From: DASZBX01 sp035943635
GTDB taxonomy: Bacteria > Actinomycetota > Actinomycetes > Streptomycetales > Catenulisporaceae
Length of the DNA stretch: 64,000 nt
Assembly (NCBI GenBank): GCA_035943635.1
Contig: DASZBX010000080.1
Span: 186,001-250,000 of the forward strand
Direction: 5' to 3'
Shown here: positions 43,113 through 53,463 of the stretch, one piece after another
How the letters are laid out: the number at the start of each line of letters is the position of its first letter
Numbering within the stretch: the first letter of the stretch is position 1
The notes under the pieces: model-generated
Database searches by the model: none
Told to the model about the DNA's origin: nothing
Seen by the model: only the letters and a program-made list of their open reading frames with translations
Made by a program: the position numbers and the translations under genes

Positions 43113-44282
43113 ATGACAGGGGTGCGATGCGCGGTGTGCTCGACGGGATCCAAGCGGGCGGCGGATGCGGGCGTGTGTGGTCAGGGGCAGCCGGCAGGGC
43201 GCGTTCGAGGACGCGGCCCTCAGCGGAGAAGATCCACCCTCACCGCCAAGGCGCTGGACCGTCGGCCGCCGACCGCGGACGAGGCACTGGCCCTGCTCGC
43301 CACCCGCGACGAGGACCTGCTGGACGTCGTCGCCGCGGCCGGCCGGGTGCGCCGGGCGTTCTTCGGCCGCCGGGTCAAACTCAACTACCTGGTCAACCTG
43401 AAGAGCGGCCTGTGCCCGGAGGACTGCGGCTACTGCTCCCAGCGGCTGGGCTCGACCTCCGAGATCCTGACGTACACCTGGATCGGCGCCCGGGAGGCCA
43501 CCGGCGACGCCGAACGCGCGGTCGCCGCCGGGGCCAAGCGGGTCTGCCTGGTCGCCAGCGGCCGCGGCCCGGCCGACCGGGACATCGACCGGGTCGCCGA
43601 CACCGTCGCCGCGATCAAGGGCGCCGCGCCGGACGTCGAGGTCTGCGTCTGCCTCGGCCTGCTCAAGCCCGGCCAGGCCGACCGGCTGCGCGCGGCCGGC
43701 GCCGACGCGTACAACCACAATCTCAACACCAGCGCCGAGAACTACGCGCAGATCTGCTCCACGCACACCTTCGACGACCGCGTGCAGACCGTGCACGAGG
43801 CCCGGCAGGCGGGCCTGTCCCCCTGCTCCGGCGCGATCTTCGGGATGGGCGAATCAGATGACGATGTCGTCGCGGTCGCCTTCGGCCTGCGCGAGCTGGA
43901 CCCGGACTCGGTGCCGGTCAACTTCCTGATCCCGTTCGAGGGCACCCCGATGGCCGGCCGCTGGGAGCTGACCCCGCACCGCTGCCTGCGCATCCTGGCC
44001 CTGTTCCGCTTCGTCTTCCCGGACGCCGAGGTGCGCCTGGCCGGCGGCCGCGAGATCCATCTGCGCACCCTGCAACCCCTGGCCCTGCACCTGGCCAACT
44101 CCGTCTTCCTCGGCGACTACCTGACCAGCGAGGGCCAGCCCGGCGCGGCCGACCTGCAGATGATCGCAGACGCCGGATTCACCGTGGAGGGCGCCGCCGA
44201 GCAGACCCTGCCGCCGGCCCGGCACGACCTGGTCGCCCTGCGCCGCCGCGGCGCCGGCACCGACGTCCCGGCCAACACCTGA
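43113..44282 (+). CDS. bioB: biotin synthase BioB
   Basis: This is a radical-SAM enzyme that inserts sulfur into dethiobiotin. The Fe4S4 cysteines are Cys101, Cys105 and Cys108 in CPEDCGYC. Other family blocks are clear: RRVKLNYLVNLKSGL, YNHNLNTS, SGAIFGMGESDDD, PVNFLIPFEGTP and AGGREIHLRTLQPLALHLANSIF-like text near the C-terminus. Homology to actinobacterial BioB begins near residue 45. The first 40 residues (Cys/Gly/Arg-rich) therefore look like an artefact of an upstream ATG, and the true start is probably an alternative codon downstream. No bioA, bioD or bioF lies nearby, and I see no BioQ/BirA-type operator. Confidence 0.92.
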   Translation: MTGVRCAVCSTGSKRAADAGVCGQGQPAGRVRGRGPQRRRSTLTAKALDRRPPTADEALALLATRDEDLLDVVAAAGRVRRAFFGRRVKLNYLVNLKSGLCPEDCGYCSQRLGSTSEILTYTWIGAREATGDAERAVAAGAKRVCLVASGRGPADRDIDRVADTVAAIKGAAPDVEVCVCLGLLKPGQADRLRAAGADAYNHNLNTSAENYAQICSTHTFDDRVQTVHEARQAGLSPCSGAIFGMGESDDDVVAVAFGLRELDPDSVPVNFLIPFEGTPMAGRWELTPHRCLRILALFRFVFPDAEVRLAGGREIHLRTLQPLALHLANSVFLGDYLTSEGQPGAADLQMIADAGFTVEGAAEQTLPPARHDLVALRRRGAGTDVPANT

Positions 44283-44405
44283 CCGGACATGGGACATGTG
44301 ACCCGGAGTACCCGTGCGAGCACAGTGCGTCCTCGATCGGTATGCTGTCCGGCGAAACGGATCCGGAACATCGGACTCTGACATCCGACACACAGGACGT
44401 CCAGC

Positions 44406-45083
44406 ATGTCTGTGCTCTTACCCGACGAACTGGTCTGGGTGCTCGGCGCCATCGGGGTGACATGGCCGAACATCGACGAGGACCAGCTGCGTTCCATGGC
44501 CGGCCAGTTCCGGCAGCTGGCCGGCGACCTGGAGAACCGGCACAACAGCGCGATCCAGGCGGTCGAGCAGATGCTGGGCCTGAACACCAGCGGGTCGATC
44601 GACGTCTTCCAGGCGCTGTGGAACAGGACCTCGGCCCGGCACCTGAAGGATCTGGGCCGGGGCATCGGCATCCTGGCGGACGCGGTCGACGTCGGCGCGG
44701 ACATCATCGAGGCGATGAAGGTCGCCGCGATCGCCGAGTTCGTCGCGTTCGCCGCCCAGACCGCCGCGGTGGCCGCGGAGTCCATCGCGACCCTGGGTCT
44801 GGGCGCCGGGCTCGAAGTGGTGGTCGTCGAGACCACCCGGGAGGCCGTGACCAGCATCGTCAAGCAGGCCGTGCAGCAGGTTGGCCAGCAGCTCAAGCAG
44901 GCGATGCTCGCCCCGGTCTGGGACATGCTCGACTCCGCCGGCGCGGACCTCGCCGAGCAGTTGGCCGGCGAGGCAGTGGGCGTCTACCAGGGATTCAGGG
45001 TCAGCCGGCTCGCCTCCCTCGGCCAGGGCACGACGGATTCGACCTCGAAGATCGCCGACATCCTGTCCGGGCGGGCCCGGTGA
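44406..45083 (+). CDS. CpnT-like N-terminal (WXG100-related) protein, toxin partner
   Basis: This 225-aa protein begins MSVLLPDELVWVLGAIGVTWP, followed by DEDQLRSMAGQFRQLAGDLE. This is the start typical of actinobacterial secreted polymorphic toxins with the CpnT-like N-terminal domain. The middle is a long hydrophobic helix pair (about residues 85-145) and an amphipathic helix rich in Gln. Here the domain stands alone with no toxin attached. The next gene, overlapping by GTGA, carries the toxin. It probably serves in type VII-like secretion or delivery of that toxin. This is inferred from architecture. A TATGCT -10-like box lies at 44340-44345. Confidence 0.75.
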   Translation: MSVLLPDELVWVLGAIGVTWPNIDEDQLRSMAGQFRQLAGDLENRHNSAIQAVEQMLGLNTSGSIDVFQALWNRTSARHLKDLGRGIGILADAVDVGADIIEAMKVAAIAEFVAFAAQTAAVAAESIATLGLGAGLEVVVVETTREAVTSIVKQAVQQVGQQLKQAMLAPVWDMLDSAGADLAEQLAGEAVGVYQGFRVSRLASLGQGTTDSTSKIADILSGRAR

Positions 45084-46159
45084 GCGAGCAGCCGATCCGC
45101 TACGACTACGACTCGCTCAAGGCCGGCGCCCAGGCGATGAGCCAGTTCGGCGACGTATTGACCCAGATGGGTCAACATTTCCAGCAGATCCACCAGCAAC
45201 TCAAGGACCACTGTGCCGGAGACGACTCCGGCATCGGCGCCGCGGTCGACGACGCGACCTGCGACAGCGCCGAGGCCGCCGCGACCGTGTTCGCCGAGGG
45301 CGGCCGCGTGGTCGGCCAGATGGGCACCCGCACCGACGCCAACGCCGAGCGCACCTTCGCCAACGACCAGGCGATCGCCGACTCCATGCCCACCAAGCCG
45401 AACGGGATCCTGACCCCGCCCAATAGCTCCGGCCCGCCGCCCGGACCCGGTTTCTGGACGCCCCCGCCCGCGCCCGCTACCGGCCCGTCCACCCGAATCG
45501 AGTCGGTCCGCCCCTACGACGGAGACACCGGCCTGGCCAGGGACGACCCACGATGGCAGCAGGCGATGGAGGACAATTTCCCGAAGGACGCGAACGGCCA
45601 ACCACTCGTCCACGCCGACCCACGCAACGGCTGGGTGGCCAACGGCAACGACGGCGGCCCGAACCGGCCCGGACGATCCACCAACTGCGCCGACAACTCC
45701 CGGGCCTTCCTGGAGTCCTGGTACGGCAGACCCACCTGCGCCCAACCTCGGACCATCGACCCGGCCGTCAACTCGCTGGGCGTGAAATCCGGCGAACGCA
45801 ACGGCCTGTACAACATGCGGGACTACGCCGGGGCCACGGAAACAGTCGAGTCCTCGCTAGACACCACGACCGACGCCACCACGGCCTACCAGAACATCTC
45901 CAGCAAGCTCACCGCGGCCGGCCCCGGCTCCGCGGCAGTAGTCGAAGCGCTCTGGACGAAGACCGACCCGGACACCGACGACCTCTACTACTCCGGCGGC
46001 CATGCGATCAACGCGGTCAACTCCGGCGGCGACATCTTCTGGGTCGACATGCAACACAACGTCGTCAGCCACACCCCGCTCTACCCGGAAGCCGGAGCAG
46101 TGTTCTCGATCATCCTCGGTCCCGACGGCCGACCGGCCGCCGTCCCCGCGACCCGCTGA
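45080..46159 (+). CDS. WXG-like secreted toxin with papain-fold (glutamine deamidase type) domain
   Basis: This 359-aa protein starts at a GTG overlapping the previous stop. Residues 1-100 are helical and WXG100-like (SLKAGAQAMSQFGDVLTQMGQ). Residues 112-140 are a Pro/Gly linker. Residues 145-359 match the papain-fold toxin 1 / toxin glutamine deamidase domain: PGRSTNCADNSRAFLESWYG with Cys203, GGHAINAV with His308, and IFWVDMQHN with Asp323. Together these three residues form the expected catalytic triad. Such enzymes deamidate Gln in target proteins, and the target here is unknown. The immunity candidate follows 15 bases after the stop. Confidence 0.82.
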   Translation: MSEQPIRYDYDSLKAGAQAMSQFGDVLTQMGQHFQQIHQQLKDHCAGDDSGIGAAVDDATCDSAEAAATVFAEGGRVVGQMGTRTDANAERTFANDQAIADSMPTKPNGILTPPNSSGPPPGPGFWTPPPAPATGPSTRIESVRPYDGDTGLARDDPRWQQAMEDNFPKDANGQPLVHADPRNGWVANGNDGGPNRPGRSTNCADNSRAFLESWYGRPTCAQPRTIDPAVNSLGVKSGERNGLYNMRDYAGATETVESSLDTTTDATTAYQNISSKLTAAGPGSAAVVEALWTKTDPDTDDLYYSGGHAINAVNSGGDIFWVDMQHNVVSHTPLYPEAGAVFSIILGPDGRPAAVPATR

Positions 46160-46174
46160 ATCAGGAGCCAATCC

Positions 46175-46534
46175 ATGCCGCACAAGGCATTCCCCACCGA
46201 CGCCCACACGCCGGTCGACGCCGCCGAGGCCGACCGGATCGCCCGCGCATACCTGTACCCGCCCGCCGCGCGCGCCCGCGGCGCCGAGGTCATCGTCACG
46301 GAGTATGAGGACTGTTTCACCGTGCTGGTGATCAAGAAGGTCTACTTCGACCCGGCCAACCCGATCCCGCCCTCGCTCGACCCCGTCGACTTCGGCAGCG
46401 GAGTCAACGTGATCGACAAGCAGACCGGGGCGATCTCCCAGTGGTCCAGCCTGTCCGACGACAGGATCGCCCAGATGTACTCCGAGCACCTGGCCGCCGG
46501 ACAGATCGAGTTCGTCACCGAGCGGCCGAGCTGA
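46175..46534 (+). CDS. probable immunity protein, YrhB/Imm35-like, 119 aa
   Basis: This 119-aa soluble protein follows the toxin gene directly, with AGGAG before its ATG. The pattern is that of YrhB/Imm35 immunity proteins: an N-terminal helix after DAAEADRIARAYL, a paired strand EVIVTEYEDCFTVLVIKKVYF, then GSGVNVIDKQTGAISQW and a closing helix MYSEHLAAGQIEF. It should bind and block the papain-fold toxin in the producing cell. Assignment rests on both position and motif, without database confirmation. A hairpin lies 13 bases after the stop. Confidence 0.72.
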   Translation: MPHKAFPTDAHTPVDAAEADRIARAYLYPPAARARGAEVIVTEYEDCFTVLVIKKVYFDPANPIPPSLDPVDFGSGVNVIDKQTGAISQWSSLSDDRIAQMYSEHLAAGQIEFVTERPS

Positions 46535-46546
46535 TCCAACCCGCCC

Positions 46547-46567
46547 GGCGCCGGAACTTCCGGCGCC
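46547..46567. terminator. GC-rich hairpin between convergent immunity and der genes
   Basis: An 8-bp stem GGCGCCGG/CCGGCGCC with loop AACTT, extendable by two A-T pairs, lies between the immunity gene stop (46534) and the der stop (46623). It lacks a T-tract and may serve both directions. Confidence 0.5.
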
Positions 46568-46622
46568 GCATCCACGCCTACGGCCCTACACCCACACCAG
46601 CACCGGCACCGGCACGCATCAC

Positions 46623-48119
46623 CTACCGCTTCTCCCGCCGCCGCTTCTCCCGAACCCGCACCGAGATCTCGATCGGCGACCCGACGAACCCGAACTCCTC
46701 ACGCAACCGCCGCTCGATGAACCGCCGATACCCGGCCTCAATGAACCCGGACGCGAACAACACAAACCGAGGCGGCTTACTAGACGGCTGAGTCCCGAAC
46801 AAAATCCGCGGCTGCTTACCACCACGCACCGGGTGCGGGTGCTCCGCCACCAGCGACCCCAGGAAGGAGTTGAGCTTCGCGGTCGGGATCCGGGTGTCCC
46901 AGCCCTCCAGCGCGGTCTCGATCGCCGGGACCAGCTTCTCCATGTGCCGCCCGGTCGACGCGGAGATGTTCACCCGCGGCGCCCAGGTCACCTGGACCAG
47001 TTCCTGCTCGATCTCCCGCTGCAGGTAGAACCGCCGCTCCTCGTCGGTCAGGTCCCACTTGTTGTACGCCACCACCAGCGCCCGGCCGGACTCGGCGACC
47101 TTGCTGATGATCCGCAGGTCCTGCTCGGTCAGCGACTCGCTGGCGTCGATCAGCACCACCGCCACCTCGGCCTTCTCGATCGCCGCGGAGGTGCGCAGCG
47201 AGGCGTAGAAGTCCGCGCCGTAGCTCTGGCCGACCCGGCGCCGGATCCCGGCCGTGTCCACGAACCGCCAGGTCTTGCCGCCGAGCACGACCAGTTCGTC
47301 CACCGGGTCCCGGGTGGTCCCGGCGGTCGCGTCGACCACCACCCGCTCCTCGCCGACCAGCTTGTTGAGCAGCGAGGACTTGCCCACGTTGGGCTTGCCG
47401 ACCAGGGCCACCCGGCGCGGGCCGCCCCGGCGCACCCCCTCGAAGTTCTCCCGCGGCGGCTCGGGCAGCGCCTCGATCACCACGTCCAGCAGGTCGCCGG
47501 CGCCGCGGCCGTGCATCGCCGAGACCGGGTGCGGCTCGCCCAGGCCCAGGCTCCACAGGCTGCTGGCCTCGTTCTCCTGCCGCTGGTTGTCGATCTTGTT
47601 CGCGGCCAGGATCACCGGCTTGCGGGACCGGCGCAGCACCCGCACGAAGGCCTCGTCCGTGTTGGTCAGGCCCACGGTGCCGTCCACCACCAACACCACC
47701 GCGTCGGCGATCTCGACCGCGATCTCGGCCTGCTCGGCCACCCGCGCGTCCAGCCCCTCGACGTCCACCTCCCAGCCGCCGGTGTCCACCACGGTGAACC
47801 GGCGCCCGGCCCAGTTCGCCTCGTAGGAGACCCGGTCCCGGGTCACCCCGGGCACGTCCTGCACCACCGCCTCGCGCCGACCCAGGATCCGGTTGACCAG
47901 GGTGGACTTGCCCACGTTGGGCCGGCCGACCACCGCCAGCACCGGCAGCGCGACCCCGTCGCCCAGGCTCGATCCGCTGTCGTCGAACTCCAGGTCGCGC
48001 GGGTCGGCGTTGCCGAACTCGTCCACGAACTCACTGGGGTCGAACGGCGCCGACAAATCGTCGTCGAACACGTCGTCCTCGTACGCTCCGTCGTCGTACG
48101 AGTCGTGGTCCATAGCCAT
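46623..48119 (-). CDS. der: ribosome biogenesis GTPase Der
   Basis: This 498-aa EngA-type GTPase has two tandem G domains and a KH-like C-terminal domain. The first G1 is GRPNVGKS with DTGG and NKID. The second is GKPNVGKS with DTAG and NKWD. The C-terminus contains the KH-like region and a very basic tail (REKRRREKR). An acidic N-terminal extension of about 55 residues (DDGAYEDDVFDDD) is usual in actinobacteria. It acts in 50S subunit maturation. The ATG at 48119 is chosen, with another ATG two codons on. It is the last of a leftward block aroH, tyrA, cmk, plsC, der. Confidence 0.95.
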   Translation of the reverse strand: MAMDHDSYDDGAYEDDVFDDDLSAPFDPSEFVDEFGNADPRDLEFDDSGSSLGDGVALPVLAVVGRPNVGKSTLVNRILGRREAVVQDVPGVTRDRVSYEANWAGRRFTVVDTGGWEVDVEGLDARVAEQAEIAVEIADAVVLVVDGTVGLTNTDEAFVRVLRRSRKPVILAANKIDNQRQENEASSLWSLGLGEPHPVSAMHGRGAGDLLDVVIEALPEPPRENFEGVRRGGPRRVALVGKPNVGKSSLLNKLVGEERVVVDATAGTTRDPVDELVVLGGKTWRFVDTAGIRRRVGQSYGADFYASLRTSAAIEKAEVAVVLIDASESLTEQDLRIISKVAESGRALVVAYNKWDLTDEERRFYLQREIEQELVQVTWAPRVNISASTGRHMEKLVPAIETALEGWDTRIPTAKLNSFLGSLVAEHPHPVRGGKQPRILFGTQPSSKPPRFVLFASGFIEAGYRRFIERRLREEFGFVGSPIEISVRVREKRRREKR

Positions 48120-48276
48120 GGTGTCGTTCGTCCTCAAATGTCGTAGTCTTCGGTCCCGCCCGGCCGGTCCAGTCGGACCGTCCGGGCACCCGCACGGGAC
48201 CGGGGGTACCGCGTACGAGTGAATCCGCGCACGATGCACACGCAACGCACGCGCCGCGCACCCGCCCGCCGGCGGT

Positions 48277-49047
48277 TCAGCGCCCGGTCAGCGCCCGCGC
48301 CGCGGCCAGGTGCTGCACCAACGCCTCGCGCAGCCGCTCGCTCGCGGCCGCCACCGCCCTGCGCCCGACGCCCCGCCCGAGTTCGAGCGGCTCGCCGTAG
48401 ACCAGGTCGACCCTGGTGCGCAGCCGGGGCAGGCCGCTGGTCTTCGGCCCCGATCCCGAGGTGCCCAGACAGGCCACCGGGACGACCGGCGCCCCGGAAC
48501 GCAGCGCGAAGTACGCCACCCCATTATTCATGGTCGCGAACTCGTCCGCCGACCGCGTGCCCTCCGGGAAGACCCCGAGCACCCCGCCCTGGGCCAGAAC
48601 GGCCAGCGAACGCAGCACCGCGTTGCGGTCCGTACCGTCCCGGTCGACCGGGATCTGGCCGAACCAGCGCAGCATCGGGCCGAGCGGTCCGTCGAACATC
48701 TCCTGCTTGACCATGAAGTGCACCGGCCGCGGCGCGTTGTTCACGATCAGCGGCCCGTCGATGAAGTTCGCGTGGTTGCCGGCCAGGATCACCGGGCCGG
48801 TGGCCGGGACGTTCTGCGTCCCGTGGCTGTGGATCGGCCACCACGGCGAGACCACGATCTTCCCGGTCCGCTTGGCCCGGACCGGCCCGCGCACCGGCGG
48901 GGTGATCCCGTCCTCGGACCAGCCCAGCTTCCCCTTGTGCCGGTCCTCGGACTTGCGCTCACGCGTCGCGGCGGCCGGCGCACCGGGCGCCGCAACCCCT
49001 GCCTGCGCCATTTCACCCACGCCGCCGACCGGCCCCGACTCGCTCAT
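48277..49047 (-). CDS. plsC: 1-acyl-sn-glycerol-3-phosphate acyltransferase (PlsC family)
   Basis: This 256-aa acyltransferase has the HX4D motif as His92-Asp97 (NHANFIDGP), a conserved Arg/Gly region near PVDRDG, FPEGTRS at 160-166 for glycerol-phosphate binding, and VPVACLG. It should form phosphatidic acid at the membrane. A cytosolic basic extension of about 60 residues precedes the domain. Its start overlaps the end of cmk by 4 bases (ATGA). In actinobacteria this gene is commonly inserted between cmk and der, and the same order is kept here. Confidence 0.9.
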   Translation of the reverse strand: MSESGPVGGVGEMAQAGVAAPGAPAAATRERKSEDRHKGKLGWSEDGITPPVRGPVRAKRTGKIVVSPWWPIHSHGTQNVPATGPVILAGNHANFIDGPLIVNNAPRPVHFMVKQEMFDGPLGPMLRWFGQIPVDRDGTDRNAVLRSLAVLAQGGVLGVFPEGTRSADEFATMNNGVAYFALRSGAPVVPVACLGTSGSGPKTSGLPRLRTRVDLVYGEPLELGRGVGRRAVAAASERLREALVQHLAAARALTGR

Positions 49048-49712
49048 CGCGCCGCGCCGACCAGACCGGACACCTTGGCGATGACCTGCTCCAGGTCCAG
49101 TTCGGTGGCGTCGACCACGATCGCGCCCTCGGCGGCGTCCAGCGGGCGGGTGGTCCTGGCGTCCTCGGCGTCCCGGCGGGCGAGCTCCCGCTCGGTCAGC
49201 GCCACGCCCTGGGTCCCGCCGCGCTCGGCGTCGCGCCGGGCCGCGCGGGCGGCCGCCGACGCGGTCAGGTACACCTTCGTCTGGGCGGCCGGGTAGACCA
49301 CGTCCGCGATGTCCCGGCCCTCGACCACGATGCCCGGCCCGGGCTCACCCGCCCGAGCGATCAGGTCGCGCTGCAGGGCGATCAACCGGTCCCGGACCGC
49401 CTGCACCGCGGCCACCTTGGACACCGCCGCGGTCACCTCCGGGCCGCGGATCGCCGGCGCGACGTCGGCCCCGTCCACGGTGATGGTCGGGCCGTCCGGG
49501 TCGGTGCCGGACAGGATCAGCGGCTTGGCCGAGGCCAGCGCTATCGCGGCCGGGTCCGCCAGGTCGATCCGGTTCTGCAGTATCCACCAGGTCATCGCCC
49601 GGTACTGGGCGCCGGTGTCCAGGTAACGCAGGCCCAGCTCCCGGGCCACCCCCCGGGACACGCTCGATTTGCCCGAGCCGGACGGCCCGTCGATCGCGAC
49701 CACGATTGCCAT
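49044..49712 (-). CDS. cmk: cytidylate kinase
   Basis: This 222-aa CMP kinase phosphorylates CMP/dCMP to the diphosphates. It has P-loop AIDGPSGSGKSS and LDTGAQYRAMTWW (the CMP site). The Cmk insert domain follows near residues 60-100 (ITVDGADVAPAIRGPEV), then VVEGRDIADVV and the basic lid (RAARRDAERGG). The ATG at 49712 is preferred because GAGGACC lies upstream and MAIVVAIDGPSG fits the family. An ATG five codons earlier has no proper spacing. It overlaps plsC. Confidence 0.93.
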   Translation of the reverse strand: MAIVVAIDGPSGSGKSSVSRGVARELGLRYLDTGAQYRAMTWWILQNRIDLADPAAIALASAKPLILSGTDPDGPTITVDGADVAPAIRGPEVTAAVSKVAAVQAVRDRLIALQRDLIARAGEPGPGIVVEGRDIADVVYPAAQTKVYLTASAAARAARRDAERGGTQGVALTERELARRDAEDARTTRPLDAAEGAIVVDATELDLEQVIAKVSGLVGAAR

Positions 49713-49849
49713 GCCTACGGTCCTCATCCTTCTTCACCCACAACGCCTGACTGGGCAAGGTTATCGCTGCCGCGTCCAGCCACGGTCATCCGAACATCCG
49801 GCGAACCTTTCCCGCCCGCCGGCGCCCGCCCGCGCCGCCGGGCCGGGGG

Positions 49850-50983
49850 TCACTTCTGCACGGTCCACCCGCGCTCGACCAGCCGCGCGGCCAGGCCGTC
49901 GGCCGCCTCCGGGGCGACCTGCAGGGTGACCAGGCCGACCGCCTGCCCCGGGGAGTGCTCGATCCGCAGGTCCTCGATGTTCACCCCGGCCGCGCCGGCC
50001 GCCGCGAACAGCCGGGCCAGTTCGCCCGGGGCGTCGCTGATCACGACCGGCACCGCGCCCCAGGACGCCCGCGGCGCGCCGTGCTTGCCCGGGATCCGGG
50101 CCTGCCCCGAGTTGCCCCGGCGCAGCAGGTCGACCAAGCGCTCCCGGGACGCGGCGGCCGCCTCTTCCGAACCCGCCGCCACGGCCGGCTCGCCCCCGCC
50201 CATGCCCACTCCGGTCCCCGTTTCCGCCAGCCCCCGCAGCGCGGAGATCACCCCGGCCAGGTCGGCCGCGTACTCGTCCAGCACGTCGGCCACCGCCGCG
50301 GCGTTCGAGGTCAAGATCGCCTCCCACAGCGCCGGGTCCCCGGCCGCGATCCGGGTCACGTCCCGCACCCCGGTCCCGGTGATCCGCGCCGCGTCCTCCG
50401 AGGCGTGCTCCAGCCGGGCCGCCATCAGCGCCGAGACCAGGTGCGGGGCGTGCGAGATCAGCGCCACCGCCCGGTCGTGGTCGGCCGCGTCCATCACCAC
50501 CGGCACCGCGCCGCACAGCGAGATCAGCTCCAGCGCCCGGTTCAGCGCGTCCCGGCTGGTCAGCTCGCTCGGCGTGAGCACCCACGGCCGGCCCTCGAAC
50601 AGGTCCGCCCGGGCCATCAGCGGCCCGGACCGCTCCCGGCCGGCCAGCGGGTGCCCGCCGAGGTAGCTGGCCTGGTCCGCGCCGCGCAGCTCGGACTCCC
50701 GGCGCGGGCCGGCCTTGACCGAGGCCACGTCCGTGTACGCCCGGGCCAGCCCGCTGCGCTGCGCCTGGACCAGCGTGGCCGCGACGTAACCCGGCGGCAC
50801 CGCGATCACGGCCAGGTCCACCGGCCCGTCCGGCCGCCCGCCCTCCCCGGCGCCCAGCGCGGCCGCGGTCTTCAGGTTCCCCTCGTCGTAGTCGTCCAGG
50901 TACACCCGCACGCCCCGGCGGGTCAGCGCCAGCGCGACGGAGGTGCCGATCAGCCCGGTCCCGATGACTGCCGCTGTACGCAT
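49850..50983 (-). CDS. tyrA: prephenate dehydrogenase with ACT domain
   Basis: This 377-aa NAD-dependent enzyme of tyrosine synthesis has the Rossmann motif VIGTGLIGTSVAL, then DVASVKAG, the catalytic GGHPLAGRERSG (His) and SHAPHLVSALM. It also has a C-terminal ACT domain (about residues 300-377, PVVISDAPGELARLFAAAGAAGVNIEDLRIEH) for feedback by tyrosine. A 50-residue linker rich in Gly/Ala/Glu separates the domains. The start is the ATG at 50983. It lies 107 bases downstream of aroH on the same strand, so tyrA and aroH form a chorismate-to-4-hydroxyphenylpyruvate pair. Confidence 0.93.
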   Translation of the reverse strand: MRTAAVIGTGLIGTSVALALTRRGVRVYLDDYDEGNLKTAAALGAGEGGRPDGPVDLAVIAVPPGYVAATLVQAQRSGLARAYTDVASVKAGPRRESELRGADQASYLGGHPLAGRERSGPLMARADLFEGRPWVLTPSELTSRDALNRALELISLCGAVPVVMDAADHDRAVALISHAPHLVSALMAARLEHASEDAARITGTGVRDVTRIAAGDPALWEAILTSNAAAVADVLDEYAADLAGVISALRGLAETGTGVGMGGGEPAVAAGSEEAAAASRERLVDLLRRGNSGQARIPGKHGAPRASWGAVPVVISDAPGELARLFAAAGAAGVNIEDLRIEHSPGQAVGLVTLQVAPEAADGLAARLVERGWTVQK

Positions 50984-51090
50984 ATGGATCGCTGCTCCCT
51001 GATCGTCGGCCGGCGGCCCGCGCCAGGCCTCTGCGGCCCCGTCCGCGCCGCCCGGGCCGGCCGCCAGCCTACTGCCCGGCGCCGAGCGGG

Positions 51091-51453
51091 CTACTGCGCG
51101 ATGTCCCGGCGCAGGTTGGCCGCCCCGCGCAGGTACACGTGCTGGACCTCCTGCTTCGAGCGCATCGTCTCCACGTGCGCCAGGATCCGCACCACCCGCG
51201 GCATCGCGCCGGGCACCGCGATCTCGCTCGCGCACAGCAGCGGAGTGTCCGTCAGCCCCAGCTCGCGCGCCGCCAGCGCGGGGAACTCGCAGGTCAGATC
51301 CGGGGTCGAGGTGAACAGCATCGAGATCACGTCGTCGGTGCCGAAGTCGTTGGCCGCCAACAGCGCGGTGACCAGCTCGGTCGTTCCCTTGAGAACCAGA
51401 TCCCGCTCGTCGGCGTCGATCTGGATCGCCCCGCGGACAGCGCGCACCGCCAC
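51091..51453 (-). CDS. aroH: AroH-class monofunctional chorismate mutase
   Basis: This 120-aa trimeric AroH-fold enzyme converts chorismate to prephenate. It begins VAVRAVRGAIQIDAD, which carries the N-terminal Arg of the active site. CASEIAVPGAMPRVVRILAH (Glu and Arg) and HVYLRGAANLRRDIAQ (Tyr and Arg) complete the site. The GTG at 51453 is chosen: the family starts with this sequence and GGAAGG lies 10 bases before it. An ATG six codons upstream would add MEGVRT. It is the first gene of the leftward block. Confidence 0.92.
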   Translation of the reverse strand: MAVRAVRGAIQIDADERDLVLKGTTELVTALLAANDFGTDDVISMLFTSTPDLTCEFPALAARELGLTDTPLLCASEIAVPGAMPRVVRILAHVETMRSKQEVQHVYLRGAANLRRDIAQ

Positions 51454-51697
51454 TGTTCTCACGCCTTCCATCGGCTTTATGTTCCGGCTCGTGTTCCGGC
51501 CCGGCCCAACCTGTCCAGCTCAGCGTAACCAGCCGGGCGCGGGCTTAGCCAACTTTGTTCGCCTGGTGGTCACCGCGCCGCCGGGGCGCTGATAAGCTGG
51601 TGGTCCGTGGATGTCCTGGCCGGACCAGCACGACTGTAGCCCCACAGTTTTGGGCCCCACACCGGCCACAGCCCAACCGAACCACGGGAGCCCCACG

Positions 51698-53385
<1,688 letters not shown>

Positions 53386-53395
<10 letters not shown>

Positions 53396-53407
53396 CCGCG
53401 GGCTGAC
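53386..53407. repeat. 11-bp duplication across the pyrG stop codon
   Basis: CGCGGGCTGAC occurs twice in immediate succession. The first copy holds the pyrG stop (TGA 53393-53395) and the second repeats it, followed by a third partial CGCG. Two stop codons therefore follow one another in different frames. Confidence 0.75.
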
Positions 53408-53463
53408 CGCGCGAGGGGGCCGCCTTGGTCCCGGCCGTCGGCGGGCACTGCCAAGATTGACGG

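Noticed and set aside
43113..43250. Real 40-residue N-terminal domain on BioB
   Set aside because: The sequence is Cys/Gly/Arg-rich, unlike any BioB extension I know, and homology begins near residue 45. A downstream alternative start codon is more likely.
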